Shown piece after piece: positions 1 through 10,523 of a stretch of DNA of 41,266 nt; the stretch's first letter is position 1, and the number at the start of each line of letters is the position of its first letter. The DNA comes from Welwitschia mirabilis (Eukaryota; Gnetophyta; Gnetopsida; Welwitschiales): NCBI GenBank assembly GCA_051453625.1, contig JBOZIK010000001.1:114950075-114991340 (forward strand), written 5' to 3'. The translations under genes were made by a program, and so were the position numbers. The notes below the pieces were generated by a model. That model ran no database searches and was not told the origin of the DNA. It saw nothing but the letters and a program-made list of their open reading frames with translations.

Positions 1-1027
1 GAAAGTGACTAGTTTTTAAGGAATCAAGCTTTGTTTTTTGAAAAAGACACATAAAACTAGTGAGTCCCTTAAGAGACTCCAAAGGTAGGAGATTTTTTAA
101 CCATTTTCTAGGCCTCTGCAATTCTAGGAAATAATCATGAAAAGCAAAGTTGTAATTGCTTACCATCTCGAATGTTCTTTTTTGTCTCATTTTCAATCTT
201 GCCTTTCCAAGTATTCATTCTATCTTGCCTTTCCAAGTATCCATTCTTATCCTTTTGTCTGTCTATCCTAGTTTTCAATTTCTTTTACTTACCGATGCAT
301 CCACCACGTGCTCAACGACGTTGTTTCCACTATCTTTAAGTTGTTGTCCCTGTGCCATGTTTATCTCTGACTATTATTGAGAATGAAGCTTTGGATTTGA
401 GACTGGTGCATTATGGACGTGTTCTGTACCTTCCTATTCAACTTTGTCACAGTCTTTTTCTATTTCCTTTTTTATCATTTGTTTCAGTTCTTCTTTTGAA
501 AGGATATCATGCTTGTTTCCCTGCGTGTTGGGTTCATTGTTCGGGATTGAAGCTGGTTTCTTTTTCTTATTTTTCACGAACTTCCTGTCAATCATTCTTT
601 TTAATCTTTTCATTTTTTTTTTGTGCATATTTCCATTATATAATCATGCTCCCTACATTTTGAACATTATATAGGAAGATTTTCAATTTCAAGATCGAAG
701 ACTGTTTTCCCCCACATAGTATCAAAGATGATTTTATCTGCATTAAAACTATCTGATTTGATTTGCATTAAAACTATCTGATTTCATATAAACACAAATT
801 CTAGCCATGAGATTAATATTTTTATCGAGTTTAACAAATTCCCCTAACGTATCTTCAAATTACTTAAAAAAATCAGGGTGTTATATTTCTAGGTGAAGGT
901 TTGAAATACGAATCCAAACTGGGATCTTCTTAAAGATAAAAGGTTTAGAAAGAATAAAAGGAGACAATTTTGTTAAAGCTAGACCTCTTTAGCCAAAAAA
1001 AAAAAGGGCCTCCTACCAAAACCTTAC
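1..1027. other. AT-rich spacer with two short direct repeats
   Basis: I see no gene here. Two small tandem duplications are visible: a 26-bp unit with core ATCTTGCCTTTCCAAGTAT at 196 and 222, and a 25-bp unit with core TGCATTAAAACTATCTGATT at 739 and 764. A lysine-rich minus-strand ORF (434-628) could be a retroelement gag relic but has no recognisable domain. Confidence 0.5.
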
Positions 1028-1309
1028 TCATATTGTCTTCCAAATCAAAATAAAATGCAACAATCCATTTTGAAGAGGGATTACCTTACATTTTGCTAGA
1101 AATCCTTGATCACACCATAAGCATACTTTTTCTATGAAAGGGAGCCCTCCTGAGGATTGAAACTTACCAATAAGACCGTTCCTGAATCGAGCCTCTAAGT
1201 GCTTTGAGTAGTTCATAGGCATCTTAGCATGGAACATACCGTCGTTACAATTGAAGTTAAAATCCAAGTTGGGAAAACTTTGAGAGTTGTTTACCCGTAC
1301 CGAAGTCAT
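1028..1309 (-). pseudogene. DUF4283-like fragment of a retroelement protein
   Basis: A 93-residue ORF carries a stretch that resembles the DUF4283 domain found in plant LINE and zinc-knuckle proteins: LEARFRNGLIGKF, then IEKVCLWCDQGF, then KCKVIPLQNGLLHFIL. These match in order the family's pattern of a leading helix, a loop with an invariant Trp, and a hydrophobic strand. The match stops where the domain should continue, and the ORF ends soon after in unrelated sequence, so this is a fragment without the zinc knuckle or reverse transcriptase. It lies on the strand opposite to the copia relic that follows. The family call rests on recalled motif shape, not on a search. Confidence 0.45.
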
Positions 1310-1359
1310 AAGATTTTGTACTGGAGGATTCTGTCACCATTAAAAAGTAAGATACCAAA

Positions 1360-1454
1360 TGTGCTTTCACTATCTTGAACACCTTAAATCTACTTGAGCC
1401 CACTCTTTCGAGTTTTTGGGGTTTGTGAGTTGTTGATTAAAAAACCTTCCCTCA
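1360..1454 (+). repeat. 95-bp repeat, left flank of assembly gap
   Basis: This stretch is nearly identical, with only a few substitutions, to 2161-2255, which begins at the first base after the gap. Both copies are 95 bp and both abut the N run, the pattern left by overlapping contig ends that were not merged. A true tandem repeat or two LTR ends is the alternative. Confidence 0.8.
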
Positions 1455-2160
1455 NNNNNNNNNNNNNNNNNNNNNNNNNNNNNNNNNNNNNNNNNNNNNN
1501 NNNNNNNNNNNNNNNNNNNNNNNNNNNNNNNNNNNNNNNNNNNNNNNNNNNNNNNNNNNNNNNNNNNNNNNNNNNNNNNNNNNNNNNNNNNNNNNNNNNN
1601 NNNNNNNNNNNNNNNNNNNNNNNNNNNNNNNNNNNNNNNNNNNNNNNNNNNNNNNNNNNNNNNNNNNNNNNNNNNNNNNNNNNNNNNNNNNNNNNNNNNN
1701 NNNNNNNNNNNNNNNNNNNNNNNNNNNNNNNNNNNNNNNNNNNNNNNNNNNNNNNNNNNNNNNNNNNNNNNNNNNNNNNNNNNNNNNNNNNNNNNNNNNN
1801 NNNNNNNNNNNNNNNNNNNNNNNNNNNNNNNNNNNNNNNNNNNNNNNNNNNNNNNNNNNNNNNNNNNNNNNNNNNNNNNNNNNNNNNNNNNNNNNNNNNN
1901 NNNNNNNNNNNNNNNNNNNNNNNNNNNNNNNNNNNNNNNNNNNNNNNNNNNNNNNNNNNNNNNNNNNNNNNNNNNNNNNNNNNNNNNNNNNNNNNNNNNN
2001 NNNNNNNNNNNNNNNNNNNNNNNNNNNNNNNNNNNNNNNNNNNNNNNNNNNNNNNNNNNNNNNNNNNNNNNNNNNNNNNNNNNNNNNNNNNNNNNNNNNN
2101 NNNNNNNNNNNNNNNNNNNNNNNNNNNNNNNNNNNNNNNNNNNNNNNNNNNNNNNNNNNN
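1455..2160. other. assembly gap (706 N)
   Basis: Run of N. Flanked by the 95-bp near-identical repeats at 1360-1454 and 2161-2255. Confidence 1.
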
Positions 2161-2255
2161 TGTGCTTTCACTATCTTGAACATCTTAAATCTACTTGAGC
2201 CCACTCTTTCGATTTTTTGGGGTTTGTGAGGAGTTGATTAAAAAACCTTCCCTCA
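2161..2255 (+). repeat. 95-bp repeat, right flank of assembly gap
   Basis: Second copy of the repeat at 1360-1454, in the same orientation, starting immediately after the N run. Confidence 0.8.
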
Positions 2256-2578
2256 AGGGTAGGAAAACTGATGTGAGGTCTAAGCGTATTCTACTCTGCC
2301 CTTTGGGGTTTTCATAGTAGAACACACCACCAAGGAGTTAACAAGAGACCGCATTAAAGACGCGCTGCACCAAAAATTTCTTGAGTGCAGACTTCAAAGA
2401 TCGGTAATGAAAAAAGAAAACCCTAGCATGAGGAGATCGCAGAAGAGAGAGAACACACCAGCGTGTTGAAGACGTGCTAGAAACGCCCTCCGCATTGTTG
2501 TGATAGCTCCTGCTGCACTTCCTAAAACGAAACCCTAGCTTCACTATTTCCTCTTAATATGATTCTAATGTAAACTAT

Positions 2579-2902
2579 TTGAAAGTATTTGGAAGTAAAT
2601 GCTCTATTCTCAAGGATAAAGGTCATATTAAAAAGTTTGAATCAAAATCAGATGATGGTATCTTTTTTGGTTATTCCACATTAAGTAAATCCTATAGAGT
2701 TTTCAATAAATCCTCCTATAAAGTTAAGGAGACAGTTTATATTAGAATTGATGAATCTAATGCAATCCAGACAGAAATAGAAAGAAATGATGACAACATT
2801 TGTATCCCCTCCACATTGCAAGTTAGCACCGAAACTGCTATCCCTTTCAAAATGAAGCCTCTAAAGACAATGGTCTTCAAAGATACTCCTCTCTCTTCAT
2901 GA
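2579..2902 (+). pseudogene. copia integrase C-terminal fragment
   Basis: The open frame starts at the copia post-integrase motif VFGSKCSILKDKGHIKKFE, continues with DDGIFFGYSTLSKSYRVFN, and then the TVYIRIDES segment. These correspond to the usual FGCKCYVL...KFD...GIFLGYS...YRVFN block that follows the integrase core. The frame ends at a stop after about 107 residues; related sequence continues out of frame towards the RT. The HHCC and DDE parts of integrase are absent. It cannot make an active enzyme. Confidence 0.8.
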
Positions 2903-3288
2903 GGGCCAAAAGGAACCATCCTGAAGACAATGACTTAAGTAATCCTTCAGAGCCAACTACTACAAGAAGCAATAAGCACATTAACCATAGCTTCCTTTGA
3001 TTTTGATCTAACAGTGAGCTAAGAACATTTCAAGAAACAGAAAACGATGAATCACAGATGCTAGTCATGCAAAAAGTGCTCAGCCAATTTGAACGTAACA
3101 AGGTTTGAACATTGGTGCCTCCACCAAAAGGGAAGCATGTCATCAAAACAAAATGAGTATATAAAAACAAAAAGAGATGAAAACCACATCATCCAAAACA
3201 AAGCAAGACTAGTAACTCAAGGTTATTGCCTATAAGAAGGAATTGATTATGGTAAGACATGTGCTCCAGTTGCTAGGTTAGAAGCTAT

Positions 3289-3720
3289 NNNNNNNNNNNN
3301 NNNNNNNNNNNNNNNNNNNNNNNNNNNNNNNNNNNNNNNNNNNNNNNNNNNNNNNNNNNNNNNNNNNNNNNNNNNNNNNNNNNNNNNNNNNNNNNNNNNN
3401 NNNNNNNNNNNNNNNNNNNNNNNNNNNNNNNNNNNNNNNNNNNNNNNNNNNNNNNNNNNNNNNNNNNNNNNNNNNNNNNNNNNNNNNNNNNNNNNNNNNN
3501 NNNNNNNNNNNNNNNNNNNNNNNNNNNNNNNNNNNNNNNNNNNNNNNNNNNNNNNNNNNNNNNNNNNNNNNNNNNNNNNNNNNNNNNNNNNNNNNNNNNN
3601 NNNNNNNNNNNNNNNNNNNNNNNNNNNNNNNNNNNNNNNNNNNNNNNNNNNNNNNNNNNNNNNNNNNNNNNNNNNNNNNNNNNNNNNNNNNNNNNNNNNN
3701 NNNNNNNNNNNNNNNNNNNN
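3289..3720. other. assembly gap (432 N)
   Basis: Run of N inside the copia RT; removes the region where the catalytic YVDD box would be. Confidence 1.
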
Positions 3721-3929
3721 AGCAAGGAAAGATGGAATTTTCGGATGCAATCAAAGTATATTCAAGATATCCTAGTTAAATACAACATGACTAAGTCAAA
3801 AGATGCTAAAACTCCTATGTTAACTTATACTAAAATAAGCAAAGATGAACCCAAAAAGAAAGTGGATCAAAAGTTGTATCGAGGCTTTAGAGGTAGTTTA
3901 CTATATGTCATTGCTAGCAGATCTGACAT

Positions 3930-3997
3930 TGCCTATAGTATAGGAGTTTTTGCCAGATATCAAGCTAACCTTAGAGAGTCTCAGTTGACCCAAGTCA
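3930..3997 (+). repeat. 68-bp repeat, left flank of 100-N gap
   Basis: Nearly identical to 4098-4165. Both copies are 68 bp and touch the N run. The repeat lies inside the RT coding frame and would duplicate a conserved protein block, which no copia RT contains. Confidence 0.85.
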
Positions 3998-4097
3998 NNN
4001 NNNNNNNNNNNNNNNNNNNNNNNNNNNNNNNNNNNNNNNNNNNNNNNNNNNNNNNNNNNNNNNNNNNNNNNNNNNNNNNNNNNNNNNNNNNNNNNNN
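3998..4097. other. assembly gap (exactly 100 N)
   Basis: A fixed 100-base N run, the usual placeholder for a gap of unknown size, between two copies of the same 68 bp. Confidence 1.
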
Positions 4098-4165
4098 TGC
4101 CTATAGTATAGGAGTTTGTGACAGATATCAAGCTAACCTTATAGAGTCTCAGTTGACCCAAGTCA
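4098..4165 (+). repeat. 68-bp repeat, right flank of 100-N gap
   Basis: Second copy of 3930-3997, with a few substitutions, starting at the first base after the gap. Confidence 0.85.
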
Positions 4166-4212
4166 AAAGAATCTTAAGATATCTAAAGTCCATTCAAAAC
4201 CTCGGCCTATAA

Positions 4213-4670
4213 TATGATAATGACAGTATGTTAGATCTTATAAGATGTAGTGATGCTAATTGGGTAGGGTGTGTTGATATAAGAAAGGCACCGATGGTGC
4301 TTGCTTTTAAATGGGAAATTAGTTAGTTTTTTTGTTGAGTTGAAAACAAACCACAACCTCCCTATCCACTGATGAAGCTAAATATATAGCTGCAGGACCT
4401 TGTTGTACTCAGCTCCTTTAGATGAAGCAGATGATGATAGATTTCAGTGTTAACTTGGCAACATTAGAATTTATTGTGATAACCCCAATGCCATAGATAT
4501 CATAAAAAAATCTCGTTCATCATTCGAGAACCAAGTATATAAATATTAAACATATTCAAAGTAATAACATTACTCTTGAGTATATCTTGACCGACAGACA
4601 AATTGTTGATATTATGACTAAAAGTTTGAGTGACAATTAATTTGTATTCTTCAGAAAAAATCTTGGAGTA
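4213..4670 (+). pseudogene. copia RNase H fragment
   Basis: Immediately after the RT end the sequence encodes, across several frames, DANWVGCVD (family DADWAGD), then LSTDEAKYIAA at 4361-4393 (family LSTAEAEYIA, with the second acidic residue changed to Lys), then the CCTQLL segment and the tail motif ILTDRQIVDIMTKSL (family QLADIFTKPL). This is the complete order of a copia RNase H and polyprotein tail, but stops and frameshifts separate the pieces. Confidence 0.8.
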
Positions 4671-4739
4671 AGGGGTAATGCCCTTTCCATATTAAATGCT
4701 TAAATTTGTCCCTACATTTGTCATCATCAAGGTAATCTG

Positions 4740-5247
4740 CTGTAAATGTGTTTCTTACTTGTGTTAAAATTCTTTTGAGTCTTGAACCTAATCATATTCT
4801 TTCTTCAAAATTGTATGCTCTTTTGTAAAAGTCCAACATCTGATGTTATCCGGACATCCCAGTCCTAAATCGAAAAGACCGACTGTTTAGAGTTGGTAAA
4901 AAAACCAAGCTGTCTTCTGGATGTTCCAACTCTAATTCTTGAACGTCCGACTGTGTTGTTATTGTAGATCTGAGCTCATGCCCAGACGTCCCAGCTCATG
5001 TCTCTAGATGTCTAGGCTAAATGTTTGAGTTAGTGGGTTTTTAAAACCTGGACATCCCTACTAAAAAACCTGAAGGTTTAGTGTTTAACACGAATGCAAA
5101 CCCATAGATGCCCCTGCTTTTTTCTTTGTCTTTAAATCATTTTCTTCCAACTCAAACCTCATTTTTCACTCCACTTAATCTCTCTTTGGTTTTTGTCTTC
5201 TTAGTTCTTGTTTATCTATCCTTAGCTTCAGCTTTAAAAAATTCATC
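4740..5247 (+). repeat. post-pol spacer with GGACRTCC-like motif array
   Basis: This non-coding stretch between the pol tail and the next ORF contains at least six variants of a short palindromic motif related to GGACGTCC: CCGGACATCCC at 4850, CTGGATGTTCCA at 4917, GAACGTCCGACTGT at 4941, CAGACGTCCCAG at 4983, CTAGATGTCTAGG at 5004 and CTGGACATCCC at 5049. A related GACCGACTGT lies near 4878. The units are about 20-70 bp apart and not in strict tandem. The end of the stretch is pyrimidine-rich and leads into an ATG at 5248. Confidence 0.55.
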
Positions 5248-5626
5248 ATGGTGAAATCAAAATTTACAACCTCCAGGAAGGGCAAGGAACTGGCTTTAGA
5301 AGCAGAATGGTTCCAATCACCAGAATACAGGAAAAGCTGAATTAGTTGTTTTTCAAAGAGGCCAATAGGTCCAGAGAGAAAAATAGATTATATATCTTTC
5401 AGACATGAGCCTAGATTGATTCCTAAATTTGAATATCAATTATGGATGTATGCCCTCAATCCCGACACTAAAGCTTCTGCCAAAATAGTACGCTTATTCT
5501 ATTGCAATGGTGTTTTTGATAGGAATAAATGAAAGCGAGTTTCTAAAGTATATGGCAGAATAGCAGAAGTAGATCTAGAAGCCATTTCCTTGATTACTAG
5601 ATTTCTCAATGATGGCTTCTGTCGTA
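5248..5626 (+). pseudogene. broken ORF downstream of copia pol (plant transposon-protein-like)
   Basis: An ATG at 5248 opens a basic N-terminus (MVKSKFTTSRKGKELALE) that stops after about 31 codons. In another frame from about 5360 the sequence encodes FRHEPRLIPKFEYQLW, then KIVRLFYCNGVFDRNK, a stop, and KRVSKVYGRIAEVDLEAIS, before running into an assembly gap. The FYCN/V.GR.AEVD.E.IS pattern resembles the 'putative plant transposon protein' domain (PF20167) found in plant retroelement ORFs. Its place just after a copia pol matches where Sirevirus-like elements carry an additional, env-like ORF. At least one frameshift and two stops make it non-functional. The domain assignment is from recalled pattern only. 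Confidence 0.45.
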
Positions 5627-5925
5627 NNNNNNNNNNNNNNNNNNNNNNNNNNNNNNNNNNNNNNNNNNNNNNNNNNNNNNNNNNNNNNNNNNNNNNNNNN
5701 NNNNNNNNNNNNNNNNNNNNNNNNNNNNNNNNNNNNNNNNNNNNNNNNNNNNNNNNNNNNNNNNNNNNNNNNNNNNNNNNNNNNNNNNNNNNNNNNNNNN
5801 NNNNNNNNNNNNNNNNNNNNNNNNNNNNNNNNNNNNNNNNNNNNNNNNNNNNNNNNNNNNNNNNNNNNNNNNNNNNNNNNNNNNNNNNNNNNNNNNNNNN
5901 NNNNNNNNNNNNNNNNNNNNNNNNN
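5627..5925. other. assembly gap (299 N)
   Basis: Run of N that truncates the ORF following the copia pol. Confidence 1.
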
Positions 5926-7944
5926 AATGCTATGTGAGGTGGATGCATACTTACAAATGACCTCTACTTCCTTAAAGCATCTTTGGAGGTGTAACATGAT
6001 CCATCGATGTCGAGGGCTCGAGATATTAAGTCGGAGTAAGTTTATACATAGGTAGGATATGATAGTGGTAATCAAATCCACTTCAAGGAGGTTCTTATAA
6101 AAAATTTGCAATGCAACCCACCTTGGTGATAAAATACAAGTGTGGGGATGAATATCATTAGAATTAATTTGATTTAGTCCTGTTCAATGAATACACCACA
6201 CAAATGCATACATACAATTCTAACTAATGTAGATATTTGATAGATTACTTACCTCGTTATAATAATTCTAATCACCATTGAGATCATTTTATTAAAAAAA
6301 ACCATAAAAGCAAACAAGCATACAAAAACATCTCCATATTCAAGAGTTCAATAATGAAAATCTAGAAAAAAGGACATATCCTTTTCTTTTCTATGTAAAT
6401 AAAGAAAGTATTCCTTTATTTTTTTTGATAATAATAAAAATATTCAAAATGTATTAAATCGTATCTTAAAAACGTACTTAAAAAGACTATAACATACCTA
6501 AAGCTATGTCAATCCCAGAAACATTCTTCAATGCTCGTATGACAATCTTCATGGAGTTGTGTAAAAAGCTAAACAAAAGAAAGTATAGCTAAAGCATAAT
6601 TATTAAAATATAAATCTTTATCTAAGATTCATATGGCTATATTATAAGTCAATAAAATAAAAGTGATAAGCTAGAGATTATTTATGTTACTTAAACTACT
6701 AGAGCGAAAACTCTGAGAAGCATACACATTCAAAGTAAGATAAAGAAAAAAGCTAACAAACATATTTTTACAAATAAAATACCATTTCTAGGTAATTTAA
6801 TTTAAAATTACTAATAGAAACATATCTTATATACTCAAATTCCCTATAAATTTTATGTAATAATTTTTTAAAATTTAAAATATTAATTATAACATTTTTG
6901 GACTCTAAGGAGACATCATAGTAAAACTAATAATTAATTAATTATAAACCAAAAAATAAATTATAATAGTTTTTCAAAACCAGATGCATAATAGGATTCT
7001 CAAAATCTAACTTAAATTATCTTGGGATTCTAAAAATATTATTTCTAAGGTTATCATTTAAGGTTAAAGATTGTTAAATTTTCTAAAATTACAATCCTAC
7101 CACATTACATTAAAATGACCATGACTTTCAAAATACTCTGAGTTTTTAATTGATTCAAGATGTTTTGGAAAGCTTATTCAATTTTCTACATGCTACTATG
7201 CTCAAGTTTGCCATATCTTAACAAATAGTTATAAAAACATAAATTACATACTTACTGCTTTATGCATTAATGTTTTAACATATTTTAACAAAAAAAATTT
7301 AAAAATAATTACCCATCAAAAACATTATTTTTTTTACATTTTCATATTCATAACACAATCATAGACTTACTAAAAAGGCTTTCACTAATTTCTACTTACT
7401 AATTAATAATCTATAGTGTTTTTATCCTATGGCTCTATTTTGGAAATTTAATTTTTGCCATAATAAAAAAAAGGTAAACATTTCAAAACTAGTTAAGCAA
7501 TAACTTAAACTAGTAAAATAATAGATGTACTAACCAGTTACTTATAGAATATCTTAATAATGTTACTAATTCAGATCATTATAAAAAGAAAAATCAAATC
7601 AATTCAAAAAGAACCATTTACTATAAGCCTTAGGATTTGCATGAAAAAGTACTAGTCTAAAAAGATTTTTAAAGATCAAACATGGCCCCTAATAAGATGA
7701 ACCTAATACATAATAGATAAAAATATAATATTAAATTAAACATGGGTATCCAAATTTCTTTGTTTTCCCCCTCTTATAGTGAATCCTTTAATTACTTGCC
7801 TATAATCATGCATTAGTAACCTCTATCACCAAGAACAAGAAACCCTTCATATCTCCCCAGCATCTTGGTGAGAGCCAATGGGAGGGAATAAAATTTTATA
7901 ACATAATTACATAAAAATCATAAATAATTCCCTAATGCAATATC
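5926..7944. other. gene-free AT-rich spacer
   Basis: I see no coding frame, RNA gene or clear repeat here beyond poly(A)/poly(T) tracts. The first 200 bases may belong to the retroelement cut by the preceding gap. Confidence 0.5.
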
Positions 7945-8881
7945 NNNNNNNNNNNNNNNNNNNNNNNNNNNNNNNNNNNNNNNNNNNNNNNNNNNNNNNN
8001 NNNNNNNNNNNNNNNNNNNNNNNNNNNNNNNNNNNNNNNNNNNNNNNNNNNNNNNNNNNNNNNNNNNNNNNNNNNNNNNNNNNNNNNNNNNNNNNNNNNN
8101 NNNNNNNNNNNNNNNNNNNNNNNNNNNNNNNNNNNNNNNNNNNNNNNNNNNNNNNNNNNNNNNNNNNNNNNNNNNNNNNNNNNNNNNNNNNNNNNNNNNN
8201 NNNNNNNNNNNNNNNNNNNNNNNNNNNNNNNNNNNNNNNNNNNNNNNNNNNNNNNNNNNNNNNNNNNNNNNNNNNNNNNNNNNNNNNNNNNNNNNNNNNN
8301 NNNNNNNNNNNNNNNNNNNNNNNNNNNNNNNNNNNNNNNNNNNNNNNNNNNNNNNNNNNNNNNNNNNNNNNNNNNNNNNNNNNNNNNNNNNNNNNNNNNN
8401 NNNNNNNNNNNNNNNNNNNNNNNNNNNNNNNNNNNNNNNNNNNNNNNNNNNNNNNNNNNNNNNNNNNNNNNNNNNNNNNNNNNNNNNNNNNNNNNNNNNN
8501 NNNNNNNNNNNNNNNNNNNNNNNNNNNNNNNNNNNNNNNNNNNNNNNNNNNNNNNNNNNNNNNNNNNNNNNNNNNNNNNNNNNNNNNNNNNNNNNNNNNN
8601 NNNNNNNNNNNNNNNNNNNNNNNNNNNNNNNNNNNNNNNNNNNNNNNNNNNNNNNNNNNNNNNNNNNNNNNNNNNNNNNNNNNNNNNNNNNNNNNNNNNN
8701 NNNNNNNNNNNNNNNNNNNNNNNNNNNNNNNNNNNNNNNNNNNNNNNNNNNNNNNNNNNNNNNNNNNNNNNNNNNNNNNNNNNNNNNNNNNNNNNNNNNN
8801 NNNNNNNNNNNNNNNNNNNNNNNNNNNNNNNNNNNNNNNNNNNNNNNNNNNNNNNNNNNNNNNNNNNNNNNNNNNNNNNNN
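7945..8881. other. assembly gap (937 N)
   Basis: Run of N; the flanks do not resemble each other. Confidence 1.
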
Positions 8882-9680
8882 GCATAAATCTCAAAATTGT
8901 CATGTGGTATAATGGGATAAACTCTTTAATTTCAATAAATAAAACAATGAGTATGCTATGAACCAAGTGCTCTTACACATCTCAAAAACATGAAAGTCAC
9001 AGTAGAGTAAATTTACTCATTTATCATTCTTGGTTCTAGGTAAGAGTGTATGTACTTATTCAAATGCTCATTTATTTTAAAATGCATAAAATCTATCAAT
9101 TTCATAATACAAGGAAGAAAATGTTTATTCATAATATAATATCTCTATCACATTTACCAAGAATTTAAATGAGTAGATAAGATGCAAAATATATTATTAT
9201 ATCCTTTTGAAATTTTCAATTTATTAGTTTTATCATGTGATTTTAATTTCTCATATAATAGGATTATCTAATTTTAAATGTTCGGATAGCTGTTCTCATA
9301 AAAACCTTCTAACATAATTTTTAGGATTTTCATGGTAAATTATGAAGATTACAAACTAAGGTCAATTTAAAATGACATCTTATTTTGACAAGGCCTTTAA
9401 ATAAGGATAACTAGTCATTTGACTAAAAGCTTAATATATTTAATATTCAAGTAAATAAGATTTACAAAATGTGGGATATGATATATTAAGTAATAATAAG
9501 CACGTATTAGAAAGGCTATTGAGAGTTGAAACTTGGTCCATTACTCAATCTTGAAGTGAGACCATTGCATCCACTTCATTAAGCCTTAATAAAAATCCTT
9601 TTCTTATGTTTCTCAAATTGTGAATTATTGTTGATAACACTTAGTATGATACTTGATTATAGCATTTATATATTTGAGAT
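8882..9680. other. gene-free AT-rich spacer
   Basis: Strongly AT-rich sequence without a supported coding frame or recognisable element. Confidence 0.5.
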
Positions 9681-9681
9681 T

Positions 9682-9815
9682 AATTAGGTGATAACTAATC
9701 AACAATCATAAATAATAATTTTCCTTGTATGTTCCATGCTTTGGGACTAACTGGGTAACAACCAATGAGTAATTATAAATAATAATTTGCATTATAGTTG
9801 ATATAAGTGTAAACA
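9682..9815 (+). repeat. diverged tandem duplication, about 65 bp
   Basis: Two units share a core ending in ATAAATAATAATTT, the first near 9708 and the second near 9776, each preceded by a related TAACxAxCAATxA stretch. They are clearly diverged, so the duplication is old. A minus-strand ORF across this region (9706-10005) has no protein-like features. Confidence 0.4.
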
Positions 9816-9833
9816 ATATTTCCCCTACAAGAT

Positions 9834-9851
9834 AAACCCTAGCTAGGGTTT
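9834..9851. promoter_or_regulatory. telo-box palindrome
   Basis: AAACCCTAGCTAGGGTTT is a perfect 18-nt palindrome made of two plant telo-boxes (AAACCCTA) facing each other. Telo-boxes are known Myb/TRB-protein sites in plant promoters and are also the telomere repeat unit. No gene start is evident within a few hundred bases, so a role is not supported here. Confidence 0.5.
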
Positions 9852-10523
9852 TATAAAATGGGTGATGTTTAGTTGATAGAAAATGATTTTGTTTAGAAAG
9901 GTTTATGATGGAGAAAAGGTTTTGAGCTTTATTCCATTTGAATGAAAGTACAAGAAATAGATAATAGAAAGAGACACAAATATGGAAGAACAAATAAAAT
10001 GCCAATATCTCTAAACTTACAAATCTTTTTTGAAATATGAAAAAAATGTAAAAATGCCAAAAATATCACTAAGAGTGAAATTGCAACGAATGGGACAAGG
10101 TTTTTTTTTTCCCATTAACAAATTAGTGTTACAACAGGTCATGCATGTCAATATATTCAATTGTATTTGTAGGACAATTGCTTTCAAGGATTTTGAATGC
10201 TTAGATGAATAATGAGATAATGATTAGAGTTTTGGAAGGATTTTGAGAGATGCATTAGCTTGGTTAGTAGATAGTTTGGGTGACGATTAAGTGTTTGGAT
10301 ATCATATGAATGATTATGACTTGATTGGGGTATTAGATTAGGAGATCTCCTAACTGAGGGTTTAATTGAAATATTTTTAAGCCAACTTGGGCTTTATAGG
10401 TAGCCTGCCACATCTCAAAATTTGATAAGTCATTAGGCTTAGGGTTTTGGCAATATTTGGGCTTGATTGTTTTTTATTTTTCTTTACTATAGACATTAAG
10501 CCCATGGACATTATCAACCTCAT
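9852..10523. other. gene-free spacer
   Basis: I see no supported gene. The short ORF at 10030-10212 is AT-driven and has no recognisable features. Confidence 0.4.

Larger units (their letters stand above)
3100..4212 (+). pseudogene. copia reverse transcriptase, decayed and gapped
   Basis: Left of the first gap a short frame ends in GIDYGKTCAPVARLEAI, the conserved copia RT entry motif (GIDYxETFAPVARLE). The gap at 3289-3720 hides the catalytic YVDD block. After it, 3745-3997 reads MQSKYIQDILVKYNM, then DAKTPM, then the IAYSIGVFARYQAN block, the C-terminal end of copia RT. The next gap (3998-4097) is followed by a second copy of the last 22 or so residues, then VKRILRYLKSIQNLGL and a stop. 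The duplicated block is most likely an assembly artefact. Several in-frame stops lie between 3100 and 3290. Confidence 0.8.
2575..4690 (+). mobile_element. decayed Ty1/copia element, pol region
   Basis: The segment carries, in the copia order, the C-terminal part of integrase, the reverse transcriptase and RNase H, all on the plus strand and all broken by stops and frameshifts. No gag, protease or integrase catalytic core is visible upstream, and no clear LTR pair can be recognised. Two assembly gaps (3289-3720 and 3998-4097) fall inside the RT. The order integrase before RT and the RNase H style identify copia rather than gypsy. The wording of the motifs is closest to Sirevirus-like copia elements, which is an inference. 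Confidence 0.85.

Noticed and set aside
434-628. Lysine-rich minus-strand ORF, possibly a retroelement gag piece
   Set aside because: It is the reverse of pyrimidine-rich DNA, with low complexity and no zinc knuckle or other motif.
1394-2204. Long open frames on both strands through N runs (also at 3247-3754, 5499-6111, 7932-8966 and 37309-37610)
   Set aside because: They are translations of undetermined bases; almost all residues are X.
2338-2544. 68-residue minus-strand ORF
   Set aside because: No domain, and it lies in repeat-flanked non-coding DNA next to the copia relic.
9706-10005. 99-residue minus-strand ORF
   Set aside because: Hydrophobic, AT-driven composition; it crosses a diverged tandem repeat and has no domain.
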